Shown here: positions 48,918 through 60,917 of the stretch, in pieces | How positions within the stretch are numbered: position 1 is the stretch's first letter | Layout of the letters: each line of letters starts with the position of its first letter | Source of the DNA: Proteromonas lacertae | Taxonomy: Eukaryota > Sar > Bigyra > Opalinata > Proteromonadidae | Assembly (NCBI GenBank): GCA_002245135.1 | Contig: NGBS01000004.1 | Coordinates: 186,001 to 250,000 of the forward strand | Length of the DNA: 64,000 nt | Direction: 5' to 3' | Position numbers and translations under genes: made by a program | Notes under the pieces: generated by a model | What the model was told of the DNA's origin: nothing | The model's database searches: none | Seen by the model: the letters and a program-made list of their open reading frames with translations, nothing else

Positions 48918-50752
48918 CTAATTTATAAAAATTGGATGATCAATAGATTCTAACATATGACTCTCACTTATTGAATCTTGTTCAAATACAATTACTTCAT
49001 TAACTCCCTTCTTTAATACTGGAGATGGAACATATAAAGTCATTGGAGGACCAACTTCCCAATGTCGACCTAAATTAAAGCCATTTATGTAAATATGACC
49101 TTTATGCCAACCACTATAATCTAACCAAGTATCAGCTATTTCATCTACAGTGAATGTTCCATAATAGAAACTCGGACCATCATTTACTATTTCATCTTTC
49201 CATACTAAACCATCTAAACCATCCATTGGTAATGTTCTCATTTCAAATCCTATTACACTCTTTCCATTGATTCTTACTTCTTCAATACCTTTACGATCTG
49301 TCATTGATCCACCAAAATTAATACGACCTTGATTTTCCACTAATAAATCAATTCTACCACTTTCACTTCCTAAATCAATCTTTGTATTAGCAGCATCTTT
49401 TCTTGTGATTATTCCTTTTAATTTACCATTCATAAATACTTGGATTCTATCCATTACTTCAGGTACTTCTAATACTTTACTTTCACTTGAATCAAGATTG
49501 ATGGTATATAAAATATATCCATAAGCAGTTCCTAATTCTTCAAATAATAATGGTTTATCATTGTATAAATAATGACGACTGATTGTTGCTATATTATCAA
49601 ATAATCTTGCACTCTTTGTCATTTTAACTTCACCATAAGCTTTCTTTGTTGAGTTAGCTGGAACTGCTGGTAATTCAGTTTTTAAGTAACTTTGTAAGTA
49701 TTCACGAATAGCCATATACTTTTGAGTTGTATCTCCTGCTTCAGTAATTGGAGCATCATAATCATAAGATGTTGTATCAAATTGAACATCAACACCTCCA
49801 CCATTAGCACCACTGTAAAATCCAAAATTAGTACCACCATAAGCCATGTAAAAGTTTACACTAGCATTATATTCAACTATTGCTTTTAATGTAGAAACTA
49901 CTCCTTTTGTATCAACATGTGGCCAACCTTCATTCCAGTGACTTAACCAACCTGGATAGAATTCGCTGTTCATTAATGGACCTGTTGGTTGATATTTTCT
50001 CATTGGAGCAAATGCACTAGCTACATCACCAGTAACACCAAAATCGACTACACTGTATACTTCTTCAATTGTACCACATTTTAAAAATCCTTCTCCTGCA
50101 CCATCAGTTGTGTAGTAAATTACATCTTTTCCTAAGATTCTTTCATTTAAGTGTAAAATCCAACGGAGATAATCATGATCACAAGCTGGATAACTTCCAT
50201 ATTCATTCTCAATTTGTACCATGGCTACTGGACCTCCATTACTGTATAAATATGGTTTTACTTTTTCTAATAAAACATTAAACCAAGCTTCTACTTCGTT
50301 TTCCCATAATGGATCACTGGTACGGATTTTTATATTACGGTTAGATAATACCCAATATGGAATACCACCTAAATCCCATTCAGCACAGATATATGGACCT
50401 GGACGTAAAAACACTATCATGTTGTGTTTTTGACAGATTTCTAAGAAACGAGGTAAATCACCCATGCCTTCCCAGTTGTATACACCTCTTTCTGGTTCAT
50501 GAAGATTCCAAGCTACATAAGTTTGTAAACCGTTCAAACCCATAGCTTTCATTTTTACAATCACATCTTCCCATCTGTTTGGATCAGACTATTAAAAATA
50601 TAAGAAAGCAATTAAAATACTCTGAAATAGTGGAAAGAGCCACCAATGTATTGGAATGGCTTTCCATCTTTCATGAAATTATCACCTTCAATTACGAATG
50701 AAGGTTTAGCGATAATGCAAGCAATGAATAATGCTAAAAAGACTAACTTCAT
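48918..50752 (-). CDS. Secreted/lysosomal GH35 beta-galactosidase, copy 2
   Basis: About 600 aa; exon 1 is 50621-50752 and the intron is 50589-50620, identical in position and sequence to copy 1. It has the same signal peptide and the same catalytic contexts (VQIENEYGSY and LMNSEFYPGWLSHW). It differs from copy 1 in a patch after VVDFG (short VTGDVASAFAPM instead of a longer loop), in WNEGWPHVDTKGVVSTLKAI, and in a shorter C-terminus ending IDHPIFIN. Both copies look functional, so subfunctional change is possible. Confidence 0.95.
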
Positions 50753-50784
50753 TTTTTGGAACACAGTTCTCAAATAAAAGCTTG
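48918..50784 (-). repeat. Inverted duplicate arm 2 (GH35 block)
   Basis: Reverse-complement partner of 28810-30748. The identical leader ends at the AAGCTTG sequence at 50778-50784; upstream sequence then differs from arm 1. Confidence 0.85.
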
Positions 50785-51067
50785 TTAATTATTTAAATTT
50801 TTGAGACACAGTTGTAATGCAAAAAATGATATGTCTTCACAGAAGCTCATATGATGAAAAATTTTATTTTATTTTCATGTTGATGAATGATAACGAATAA
50901 AGTAGTTCCAATTATTTCTAAAAATATATTCGTTTTTTGAATTAAAAACTATTTTGAATTTTTTCATTTGGCGCTTTTTTTCTTTTTCTCGTTTAATAGA
51001 GAAGTAGGATGGATGATTTTATAATAAGTTCTAATGTATTGTTTCTTATTTATGATGTCATTAGAAA
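50785..51067. promoter_or_regulatory. Divergent spacer between GH35 copy 2 and the ELG1-like gene
   Basis: About 280 AT-rich bases with poly-T near 50975-50990. Both promoters should be here. I see no specific motif. Confidence 0.35.
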
Positions 51068-53711
51068 ATGAAGCGATCCAGTTCAAAATCACAAAATAAA
51101 GAACCTAAAGCAAAGAAAAAGAAAATTGTATGTAATTAGAATATTATATCCCTAGAGTAATACATTAGATAGTTTTTTCAATGTTGAATCATCTTCCATT
51201 TCATCAAACTCTCAATCTCCTGTATGATTGTTTATTAATTATAGTTTAGAATATAATTGATCTAGAAAATGGAGATAATGACTTTATTGATAAATGTATC
51301 AGTAATAAAGAGGAAGTTGTAGAAATTGATGAAGATAAAATAGTTCCAATGTTTCTAACGAAGGAACAAAAGAAGAGAAAAGCTCTAAAAGTGCTACAGC
51401 AAGAGAGAAATGAACTGCAACAAAAAGACAAAGAAATATTTGGTGTTGCAAATAATGATTTCTTTAAAGAAAGAGATAAGTCTAATCCATAGTATATATA
51501 TATATTCATATATAATAATAATAATAATAATAATAAATAGTACAAATATATTATCTACAATTACACTTCAACCTAAGAATTCTAAGTGGTATAATAATAA
51601 CTCATATTATTACAATGATAATGATGGAATAAAGAACATGAAACCAATACAAATGACTAATATAAACATATACAAGAGTACAATATTAATAGATGAATCT
51701 TATTGGATTAAACAAAGAGATAATATGGACATTTCTTCATCAGATTTGTATAATAATAATTATAATTAGTTATAGAAATAAAGAAGTAATTCAAACATCA
51801 CTCGAAAAATATGAATTAACAAAATACCATACAAAATCCAATAACAATAGTAATATTTGTACAATACCTCACTTATGGTTTCAAAGTTATCAACACCATA
51901 ATAATATTCATTTACCTGATCAATCTTATGTTGCATTCAAATCATGGCTTGAAGAGTGGAAAGGGTTTTATGAAAAAGAAAAGAATAAAGAAAATGATAG
52001 TAATTATAATGATGATGATGATGAATATATGTTAGAAGAAATGCCTTCAAAAATATTTTATATTTACGGTGAAATATCATCCTATAAAACTGTAACAATT
52101 ACAGACATAGCGAAGAGTTTAGAATATGAAATATTGACATATGGAAGTGATTGTTGTAGATCGAAAGATAAGTTAATGAAAGAAGTGAAAGAAGCAATTC
52201 AATGTAAATCAATATTCTCAATGAAGAAAAGTAGAAAACAAAAAAGTCCATCAAAATCCAATAATAAATTGAAAAATAAAGAAAAATCTAAAGATAATAA
52301 AAGTATAATAAAGAATAAAAATACTAAACCAAAACTTATATTATTTGAAGATTGTGATTTTGTAAGTGAAGTTGACAATGGATTTTATTCTTCTTTACAA
52401 ACTATTATAAATGATACTCTTTGTCCAATAATATTCACTTCAAATAATCTATGTGAATTTGTTAGTAGAAATGCGCATTCTGTTTTACGTAGTTATAGAT
52501 ATAATGATGTTATTATTTACGAATATGTTAAGAAAATGATGAAAGTTCATAATATAGATCTATCTGAGAAGTTGTTTTATGTTTTATATGATTATTATGG
52601 TAAAGATATAAGAAAATTACTCAATAATTTCCAATTATGGATGAATAATAATGATATAAATGGAAATATACTGTGGAATTGTATAATAGGATTTAATCCA
52701 TTATCTATTAATAATACAAATCATTTAATTCATTTAACCATTGACAGTTTTGATAAAATAGAGAGATATGAAACTTTGACAAGAAATTATTATAATCTGT
52801 TTAATAGTAATATAATAAAGAGTAATGAAATGCCAAAGTATGAAATTACCATTATTTCACCTGAACATATATATTGTATGAATACTGAAACAATTACTAT
52901 ATTTGGTAGTAATTTCGATGATAGAATAAAAGCTATATTGTTTGATGACTATCAAGTAACTGACTTTATATTAAAAGATAGTGGCAATATAGAAATAACA
53001 TTAAAACCTGAATCTTTACAGTGTTGTAGATATTATCATGTCAACTTCTTACTGTCTGATGGATCTTTATTTCCACAATATCCAAACACATATCATCATA
53101 TATTCTTTGTTATTCATAGTTGTGAAGATGAAAAAGAATTGATTAAAGAAAGAAGAGAAGATTTTGAAGAGGATAAAATAGAAGAATTTGAAGATGATAG
53201 AAGTAATAATAAGAGTGAAAAATTGCATATTATTCCAACTCCTTTTCATCATTTTAATATAAGAAAGAGACAATCAAAACAGAATAATGAGATTGTAGAT
53301 ATCAAAGATTTGGATGAAATTAGTAAATTTAGTGATATGTTAAGTGTTATTAATACATTTGAATATGATGAAATTAGAGATTATAAAATGAAAGAATATG
53401 AAGAATATGTTTATAGTAATATAATGAAAGTTAATATAAACAATTATATAAATCCCAACTTAATTCCACAATATATGTCTAGTAGAACAAAATTACATTC
53501 ATTAGAGAAAGTGAAGACTAATTATGTTGATATAAATAACCTTTTTACTAATAGGAATGAGAAAGTTGATTATATTAGTTCATTTAGATCAATCTCTTAT
53601 ATTGCTCAACATGATCATTGCAGTTATCACAATGATGTATTGGTTGATTATGACTTGACAAATGAAAATTATGAGTTTCTCTCTAATAGATACTCTCAAT
53701 TTGTTGATTAA
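51068..53711 (+). CDS. ELG1/ATAD5-like clamp-unloader AAA protein
   Basis: In other eukaryotes ELG1/ATAD5 replaces RFC1 and unloads PCNA. About 836 aa from five exons; introns are 51128-51155, 51222-51249, 51492-51540 and 51748-51775. The Lys-rich N-terminus is followed by SNTLDSFF, a PIP-box-like PCNA-binding motif lacking the usual Gln. PMFLTKEQKKRKALK resembles the conserved segment before the AAA domain. The AAA core reads FYIYGEISSYKTVTITDIAK, so the Walker A has YKT where GKT is expected. Walker B is ILFEDCDFV, followed by PIIFTSNN. After the AAA and collar region, TETITIFGSNFDDRIKAILF looks like an IPT/TIG domain. Assignment to ELG1 rather than CTF18 or RAD17 rests on layout and is not certain. 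Confidence 0.65.
51505..51540 (+). repeat. (TAA)n microsatellite in an ELG1-like intron
   Basis: About eight TAA/AAT units fill the 3' half of the 49-nt intron at 51492-51540. The splice acceptor TAG ends the run, so length change could affect splicing. Confidence 0.7.
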
Positions 53712-53820
53712 TTCTCTATTTTGTTTTTGTTTGATAATTTTACCCATGATATAAAACAATACTTATAAATCAATTAAATAAATTATAAATAAATAATTAG
53801 CTACAAAATGATTCACTAAA

Positions 53821-54570
53821 TTACATTATAACACAATCATCATTGTTTCTATTAACATGTTTACGAGTAACTCCACTCTTACCTTTTTCTATAGTTATAT
53901 TGGTATTCAATTTTCCAATATATCTATAAACTAATATGAAATCATTCTCAGAAAAAACCATTTTGTATTCCAAACCACTATACCCTAAAATCTAATCAAG
54001 TGTAAATGGAAATTTATACTGTGAAGAAATTGTCAGGTGATATACTTAGAGTATTTGAAAAAACTTGTAGTCCTGTGTAAGATATTAGTGCTATGGTTAA
54101 AATATATAATGTATTGTAAATATACAATCCCTATTACCATGTATTGATACTTTATAATGTGATAGTAGTAGTTTAAACATATTTGAAGAATTTAATTCGA
54201 GAAACGGAGACAATCTATATGAAAACATATTAATTAAGTGATAATACAGATTCTCTTGTGATGCTGCCAAAAATTGTATCATAAGAAATGTATCACTTAA
54301 AGAAACAAAACCTTCACTGTCACATATCGATGAATAAAGCTCTAGAATTCTAAATTCAGGTATTGTAAATAGCGAATGTAGGATTTCATAAAAGACAAGT
54401 TGTGATATCTTTTCAATCTTTTCATCTGAAGACGAGCCTATTCATCTATTACATATTATTATACCTTGTTGCTTTCTTTCACATTTTGCTATATAATGAT
54501 TTATTCTTTCTGTCCCTTTCTCAGAAATTATTAACGAATAGTCTATATTTATATTTAATACTCTATACAT
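53821..54570 (-). CDS. Small protein of unknown function ending in a CVIM CaaX box
   Basis: I do not recognise it. Four exons join in frame over introns of 27, 47 and 28 nt and give about 215 aa from MYRVLNINID to a TAA. The sequence is mostly helical (SQLVFYEILHSLFTIPEF, LMIQFLAASQENLYYHLI) and may be BTB/BACK-related. It ends NNDDCVIM, a classical farnesylation signal with the same four residues as K-Ras4B. Exon choices follow frame arithmetic; the gene is unsupported by family matches. Confidence 0.6.
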
Positions 54571-54747
54571 GATGGAATTTGTTTATCAGTTACAATATTC
54601 AGTATTTTACCCAATTTGGCAGTATTCATACCGATTATAAAACAAAAACGATAAGAATAAATATAGTCGTTTCAGGACAGTTTTTTAATTTTTGGTTTTT
54701 GATCATTGCTTATAGATAGTTTAAGATAAAATAAAATAGAATTTCAT

Positions 54748-57700
54748 ATGGGAAAGCTAAGTGAAGCTTGTAAAAAAGGAGATATTGATGAAGTCAAGCA
54801 ATTAATCGAAAATGGGGAGGATATAAACGAAAAGGATACTTCTGGCTCAGCGCCATTACATCACGCTGTATTTTAATAATATTTATTAATACAGGTTTGG
54901 CATCACAGAGTTGAGATAGTTCAAATATTGCTAGATGCACAAGCTGATCCTAATGTATATATTATTGCAATAATTATAATATAAAGATTCAAAATTTTAA
55001 AGGTAATTCACCTCTTCATTTTGCTAATGAAAAGGGTTTCCGTGATCTAATAGAACTTCTTGAGAATTATGGTGCACAATCATTACCAAATGTAGCAGGC
55101 GAATATCCAGATGACCGTCTGCCAGAAGTGTTAAACAAAAAATTAGCAGCAAAAGAAAAAAAAACAATTCAAATAAGCACCAGGTGATTTATGTACAGCT
55201 TGTAAGAAAGGAGACTTTAAGAAAATCAAGCTATTAGTAGAAAATGGTGCAAATGTAAATGAAAAAGATACATCAGGTTCTACTCCGTTACATCATGCTG
55301 TATATTATTAATATTGATGTATATATAGGCATGGTGGTTAAGATATGATATATGTAAATATTTACTAGATAATGGAGCAGATGTTAATCCACCAAACTTC
55401 AAAGGAAATACACCTCTACATTTTGCCTATGAAAAAGATAATAAAGAATTAATCGATTTATTCAAAGAAAATGGAGCTGTAGAAGTAGCAAATGCCAGTG
55501 GAGAAACACCAGAAAGAAGAAGAAGTATAGCAAGGAAGTTGAAAGATCCAAATCAAAGAAAATCCATGACAGGAAATATAGATCAATTAAATACTAAATA
55601 TGGTATTGTGGGAATGGGAATATTATCACAGTCCAGTAAGAAAGGTGAAATTGATAAAGTTAAACAGTTAATAGAAAGTGGATGTAATGTTAATGAAACT
55701 GATAATACAGGTAGTACACCACTCCATCATGCTGTATTTATATGTATTATTGTTATTGTATTTATAGGTATGGTATAACCGATTGACTGTTGTAAAAATA
55801 TTATTAGATAATGAAGCAAATCCGAATGTATACCTTTATTTATTCATTTATTTTTTAGCAACAAAACCATAGTGGAAATACTCCATTACACTTCGCTTAT
55901 GAGAAACAATATAATCCGATTATAGAGTTATTAGAATCACGAGGTGCATCTAAAGAGATAAAGAATAATCAAGGACAAACACCACCAGATAAAGCTCCTG
56001 AAAAGAAGAAAGAATCTTCCCCATCCAAACCAGTCAAAATACAAGTCAAACCTCAAGATTTATCCACTGCAGTGAAGAATAATGATATTGATAAAGTAAA
56101 GCTATTGGTTGAAAATGGAGCTAACGTGAATGAGAAAGATAAAAGTGGTTCTACTCCTTTGCATCACGCTGCTTGGATAAATGCTATTGATATCATGGAG
56201 TATTTATTAGAGAATAAAGCTGATCCAAATGTATAAATATATAATTAATTATTATTTTTATATAGGCTCAAAATTTAAAAGGAAATACACCACTTCATTT
56301 CTTATACGAAAAACAGTATTTAAAAGCAATTGAATTATTAGAAAAAAATGGAGCAAAATCAATGAAAAACAGATTCAATAAATATCCCAAGGATTTAGTA
56401 GTAAATCAGCAGATTTCAGAATCAGAAAACAGAAGAAAAAGTGTATTAAAAGAAAAAGAAGTAATAGAAAAAGGTGTATTAAGTTCAGCTGTTAAAAAAG
56501 GTGATATTGAATTAGTCAAAGACTTACTAACAAAGAAAGTTGATATAAATGAAGTAGATATGTCTGGTTCAACTCCTCTTCATCATGCTGTTTGGTATGG
56601 AAGATTTGATATTATAAAATTACTATTGGAAGCAGGAGCAGATGTAAATGTATTTATTTATATATATTCCCTTTTTTTTATTTATATTTATTTAGATTCA
56701 AAATATAAGAGGAAATGTTGCATTACACTTTGCCTATGAAAAACACAACACTCCAATCATTGATCTACTAAAAGAACATGGTGCAAAAATGTTACGAAAC
56801 TGTAATAATGAAACACCTGAAATGGCAGGTAAACCAAGGAGAAGATCATCTGTTATAAAGAAAGTAGTTTACCAGAAAGGACAATTAGTACAAGCAGCAA
56901 AGTTAGGTGATTCTGTATTAATAAGACAGTTGATAAGTAATGGTGGAAAAGTGAATGAAACAGATGTGAATGGATCTACACCACTTCATCATGCTGTATA
57001 TAATATATATTATAGTAATTATGGTTTATATATTTGATTAGGCTTGGTATGGTAAAATAGATGCTATTAAAACACTCTTAGATTGTGGAGCTGATATAAA
57101 TGCACAGAATTATAGAGGTAATACAGCATTACACTTTGCTTTTGAAAAAGACAATGAAGAATTAATCGATTTATTGATCTCCAGAGGTGCAATAGAGAAA
57201 GAAAATTCAATGAATAAATATCCAAGTGATTGTTCTCCTAATAAACCAGCATTACCTTCACCCACTAATAGAACACAGAATGAAATGAAACTATTGGATG
57301 CTGTAGATAATAGGAGAAAGAATGAAATGATTCGTCTGTTAGAAAGAGGTGTAGATTGTAATTGTTTTAGATATGATGGTTCAACTCCATTGATTATTGC
57401 TGTTAATAATGATGATATTGAGAGTGTGCAATTGTTGTTGAAATATGGAGCAGATCCAAATGTATAAATATATTATTTATTTATAATAATTGATAGAAAT
57501 ATGATATAAATAAAAACACACCACTTCACATCGCCTATGACACTAACAATATTCCAATAATCACTTACTTAGAAGCAAATGGAGCAGTAAAAACAAGAAA
57601 CACAATGGGATTATATCCAGGTGATAAATTACCCACATTATGTCAAGCTACAAAGAGTGATAATGCAGAAATGGTTATTAAATTATTATCACTTCATTGT

Positions 57701-59348
57701 AATCCTGATGAAAAAGATGCTAAAGGAAGTACTCCTCTAATGCATGCAGCTTGGAATGGTAATTATGAAATTGCTTCTTTGTTATTAGAAGCTGGTGCAA
57801 ATCCAAATATTACAAATTTAAAGATGAATACTGCATTACATTTTGCCTGTGAAAGAGGTAATGATCATATTGTTGAGTTATTAGAAAGTTATGGTGCTAT
57901 TAGAATCACTAATTCACTAGGACTTAGACCAGGCTTTAAACCAGCAACAGAAGAATCGTCAAAGATATTAACTGCTTGTAAAGAAGGTAATGTTGATAAA
58001 GTAATAGAATTATTAGAAATTAACAACGCAGATCCAAATGAAAGAGATAGTAATGGTTCAACGTTATTGATGCATGCAATTACAATAGGAAGTATTGATT
58101 TAGTAAAAGTATTAATTACTCATGGTGCAGAAATAAATGCAATAAATTTTAGAAGAGCAACTCCATTAAGTTTTGCTTATGATGTAAATAATAAAGAGAT
58201 TATTGATTATTTAACTTTGTTAGGTGCAAGATTAATACCTGTAGCAGCTGATACACAACAATCTGTATAATTGTTATTAAATTATTATTTATAGAACAAT
58301 AAAAGAGATGCAATTTTGGATCCAATACAGATCCTTGATTCTTATGATGCTGCAAGAGCAACAAGTCAATTTAAAGACAGCTTATTACTCTTTCCAAATC
58401 CTTTAAAACCTTATATAGAAACAGCTCCAATCAATTATGAAGACAAATATCATATAATGACATTAGATGAATATATTCATAGAACTGAGAATTCACATTG
58501 TTTTCCATCCTATATTGATCCAGATGATAATTTTGAAGATTTTAATAAAAAGCCAAAAAGACCAACTTCAGCGAAAAAGACAAGTAATAAGAATTACAAT
58601 AAGAATGATTATAGTGATGAATTTGAAGATGGATCTTTGAGTTTTGATCAGTCCCAAGAGATGAGTATTCATCTATCAACAGTAGATGAAGATGATGAAG
58701 ATAATTGTAAATATAATAATAATAAATCACCATCCAATAGTAATAATAAAGATGATGGATTTTATGAAGACAATAATAGTAGAAAAATAATCAAAGAAGA
58801 AGACTCATTTCGTATTATATATTATGTAATATATATATATATATATATATATAGAACCATATTTTGATGGTGGTATTTTGTATTTAGATCCTTTGCCATT
58901 TGAAAATGAGTTATTTGAAGCTTGTACTGTTGGTAATATTAATTTAATCAGGAATATGGTATTAAATAATGCAGATATTAATATAAAGAGTGAAAGAGGT
59001 GGTAATACACCTTTGATGTATGCTGTAGGTAATGGATATAGAGATATTGTAAGGTTTCTATTACACTGTGGTGCAAATCCAAACGTATTTTATAATTAGT
59101 ATATATTATTCTAGTTTCGTAATAACTTTGGACAAAATGCAAAAGATTTAGCTCAAATATATAATCATAAAGGAATTTACAACATACTTTGTGGAAGAGA
59201 TGAATTGAATGATGTAAACCAACCCGTTCAACCTATTCAGTCATATTTATGGAATATATCTAACAATGATAAAACATATGCGCCTTACAGAAAACACAAA
59301 TCTCCTTTAAAAGCTAGAACTCAGACTAGAAGATTTAGATCATCATAA
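54748..59348 (+). CDS. Ankyrin-repeat protein of about ten tandem modules
   Basis: It starts MGKLSEACKKGDIDEVKQLI. About ten modules of roughly 430 bp each carry two to three ankyrin repeats (KKGDI..VKLLVENGANVNEKDxSGSTPLHHA, split here; then ADPN and GNTPLHFAYEK) joined by charged Lys/Glu/Pro linkers. Introns recur at two fixed places, after HHA and after ADPN, but not in every module. The last exons (58300-59348) hold an acidic Asn/Ser-rich insert, one more ankyrin unit, and a basic C-terminus ending RRFRSS. The frame breaks by +1 at 55185-55187 (TGA) between modules 1 and 2. It is probably a scaffold for protein-protein contacts; partners are unknown. Confidence 0.85.
55185..55187 (+). other. 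+1 reading-frame break at a TGA in the ankyrin gene
   Basis: Module 1's linker ends at AGG TGA. Skipping one base at the TGA gives ISTR then DLCTACKKGDFKK, which matches the start of other modules (QDLSTAVKNND). The A9 run at 55156-55164 is a possible one-base error site, but correcting it exposes an in-frame TAA (55174-55176), so an error there alone does not restore the frame. Confidence 0.6.
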
Positions 59349-59664
59349 TTTCGTAATGTCTTTTATCAATAACTTTAAAAATGTTGTTTTTAAGAGTGTC
59401 CATAATCTAACATAGAAAGATCTCTTCCTCTGATGCTTTAAACTCAATTTCAACTTTCACACAGACACTATGGGTCCATTTTCAATAAATAAAATGTGAA
59501 ATTAGGTGATGGACTAGCTATTAACATTCACAAAAACAATAATTTAAAAAATTCTGTTTAGAGGCTTATAATAATATGAAACACTAATAAACAAAAGAAA
59601 AATCAAAATCATTTAATTCTTTTAGTTCTATTTAGCTCTATCATTTGATTTTTGGTCATTTGAC
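59349..59664. promoter_or_regulatory. Intergenic region before the protein kinase
   Basis: About 315 bases between the ankyrin stop and the kinase start, AT-rich. Nothing recognisable beyond presumed 3' UTR and promoter. Confidence 0.3.
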
Positions 59665-60756
59665 ATGAGCCAAGAAATAGTTGACCCTGGTTACGGTAAA
59701 TTTATTGTATAGTTTTAGTTTGTTGTTATATTTCTGATATAGCTTACAGAAAAAATCACAGATACAATCTGTGGAGAGATATGGAAGGTAAAATGGGTTA
59801 AATACCATGAAAAATGCGTATTAAAGATAGTTAATATAGTATGTTTTTCTCTTGATTATGTTTTTCTATAGGAAAAAAGTCTTACATGTGCTGAAGACCC
59901 TTATAAAGAAGCAAAACTAATAAGTTCTCTTAGCTGTCCTCGAATAGTCGAATCTTATGGTGCTTTTGAAAGTGAATTCCAATTTACAGAAGACACTACT
60001 CCTACAAAAGTATATGTTATAATATTACAAAATGTTCGAGGTGTGACCTTATTGCAGTATGTAAAAGAAAAATCTCATCGAGGCTGTGACTATTTTGAGG
60101 ATGCTGAGTTTAACGAACGTTTATTAATAATCTATGATATAATATTAGCAATAAAAGCATGTTATGATGAAAGAATTTGTCATAATGATATTACACTAGA
60201 TAATTTAATGTATATAGCTGGTACTAGAACTCAGTTAATTGATTTTGGTGTAGCTCAGCAATGTGAAACTAATGAATCGTTGATAAATTGCAGAAGTGGA
60301 AAACCTGGTTATTTGCCACCAGAATTTGACAAAGGTGATAATTACAGTGGATTTAAGAGAGATATTTGGGACTTAGGTGTAGTTACGTATATACTATTTT
60401 CAGGCAAAACGCTAGTATCTGATGAAGTAAAAATCCAAAGAAAATTACTGTCAAAATCCTTCAAAGATTATTGTTCAATTTATAATAAAAATGCATTAAA
60501 ATGGCCAAAAGAATTATATGACTTTGTATCAACTTGTTTAACTCCAGATCCAAATCAAAGACCATTAGCCAGTGATTTATTAACAAATCCATTATTTAAA
60601 ACATTAAGAAGATCTTATAAGAATAGAATGAAGAATTGGACTTATAAAATTGAGTCTAAGATTGGATTAAGAAGATCAAGAAGTTCTAATAGTTTACCTC
60701 CGATTGCTGCACCAATGTTATCTCCTAGAACTGGAGCAGATAGTAATAAAGAATAG
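59665..60756 (+). CDS. Protein kinase with HND in place of HRD
   Basis: About 340 aa from three exons, with introns of 36 and 33 nt. The N-lobe reads TDTICGEIWKVKW with the ATP-lysine in KCVLKIV. The catalytic loop is CHNDITLDNLMY: the Asp base is present, Arg is replaced by Asn and the usual Lys by Thr. DFG is intact in QLIDFGVAQ, the activation segment ends GYLPPEF, and the F-helix is RDIWDLGVVTYILFSGK. The Gly-rich loop is poor (only DTICGE). A basic Ser-rich tail follows (RRSRSSNSLPP). It could be active or only weakly so; the family is not identified. Confidence 0.85.
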
Positions 60757-60917
60757 AAATCTATTAATCATTAAAAATAGTAAAATATAGAATAAGTAAG
60801 TTATGATCTATAACACATACATATATTTATTAAATAACGTTGAATAAATTGTTTTTCATTTTAATTGTATATATTTTTTGATGTTCAAATGATCATAATA
60901 AACAGCAAGAAGAAAAA

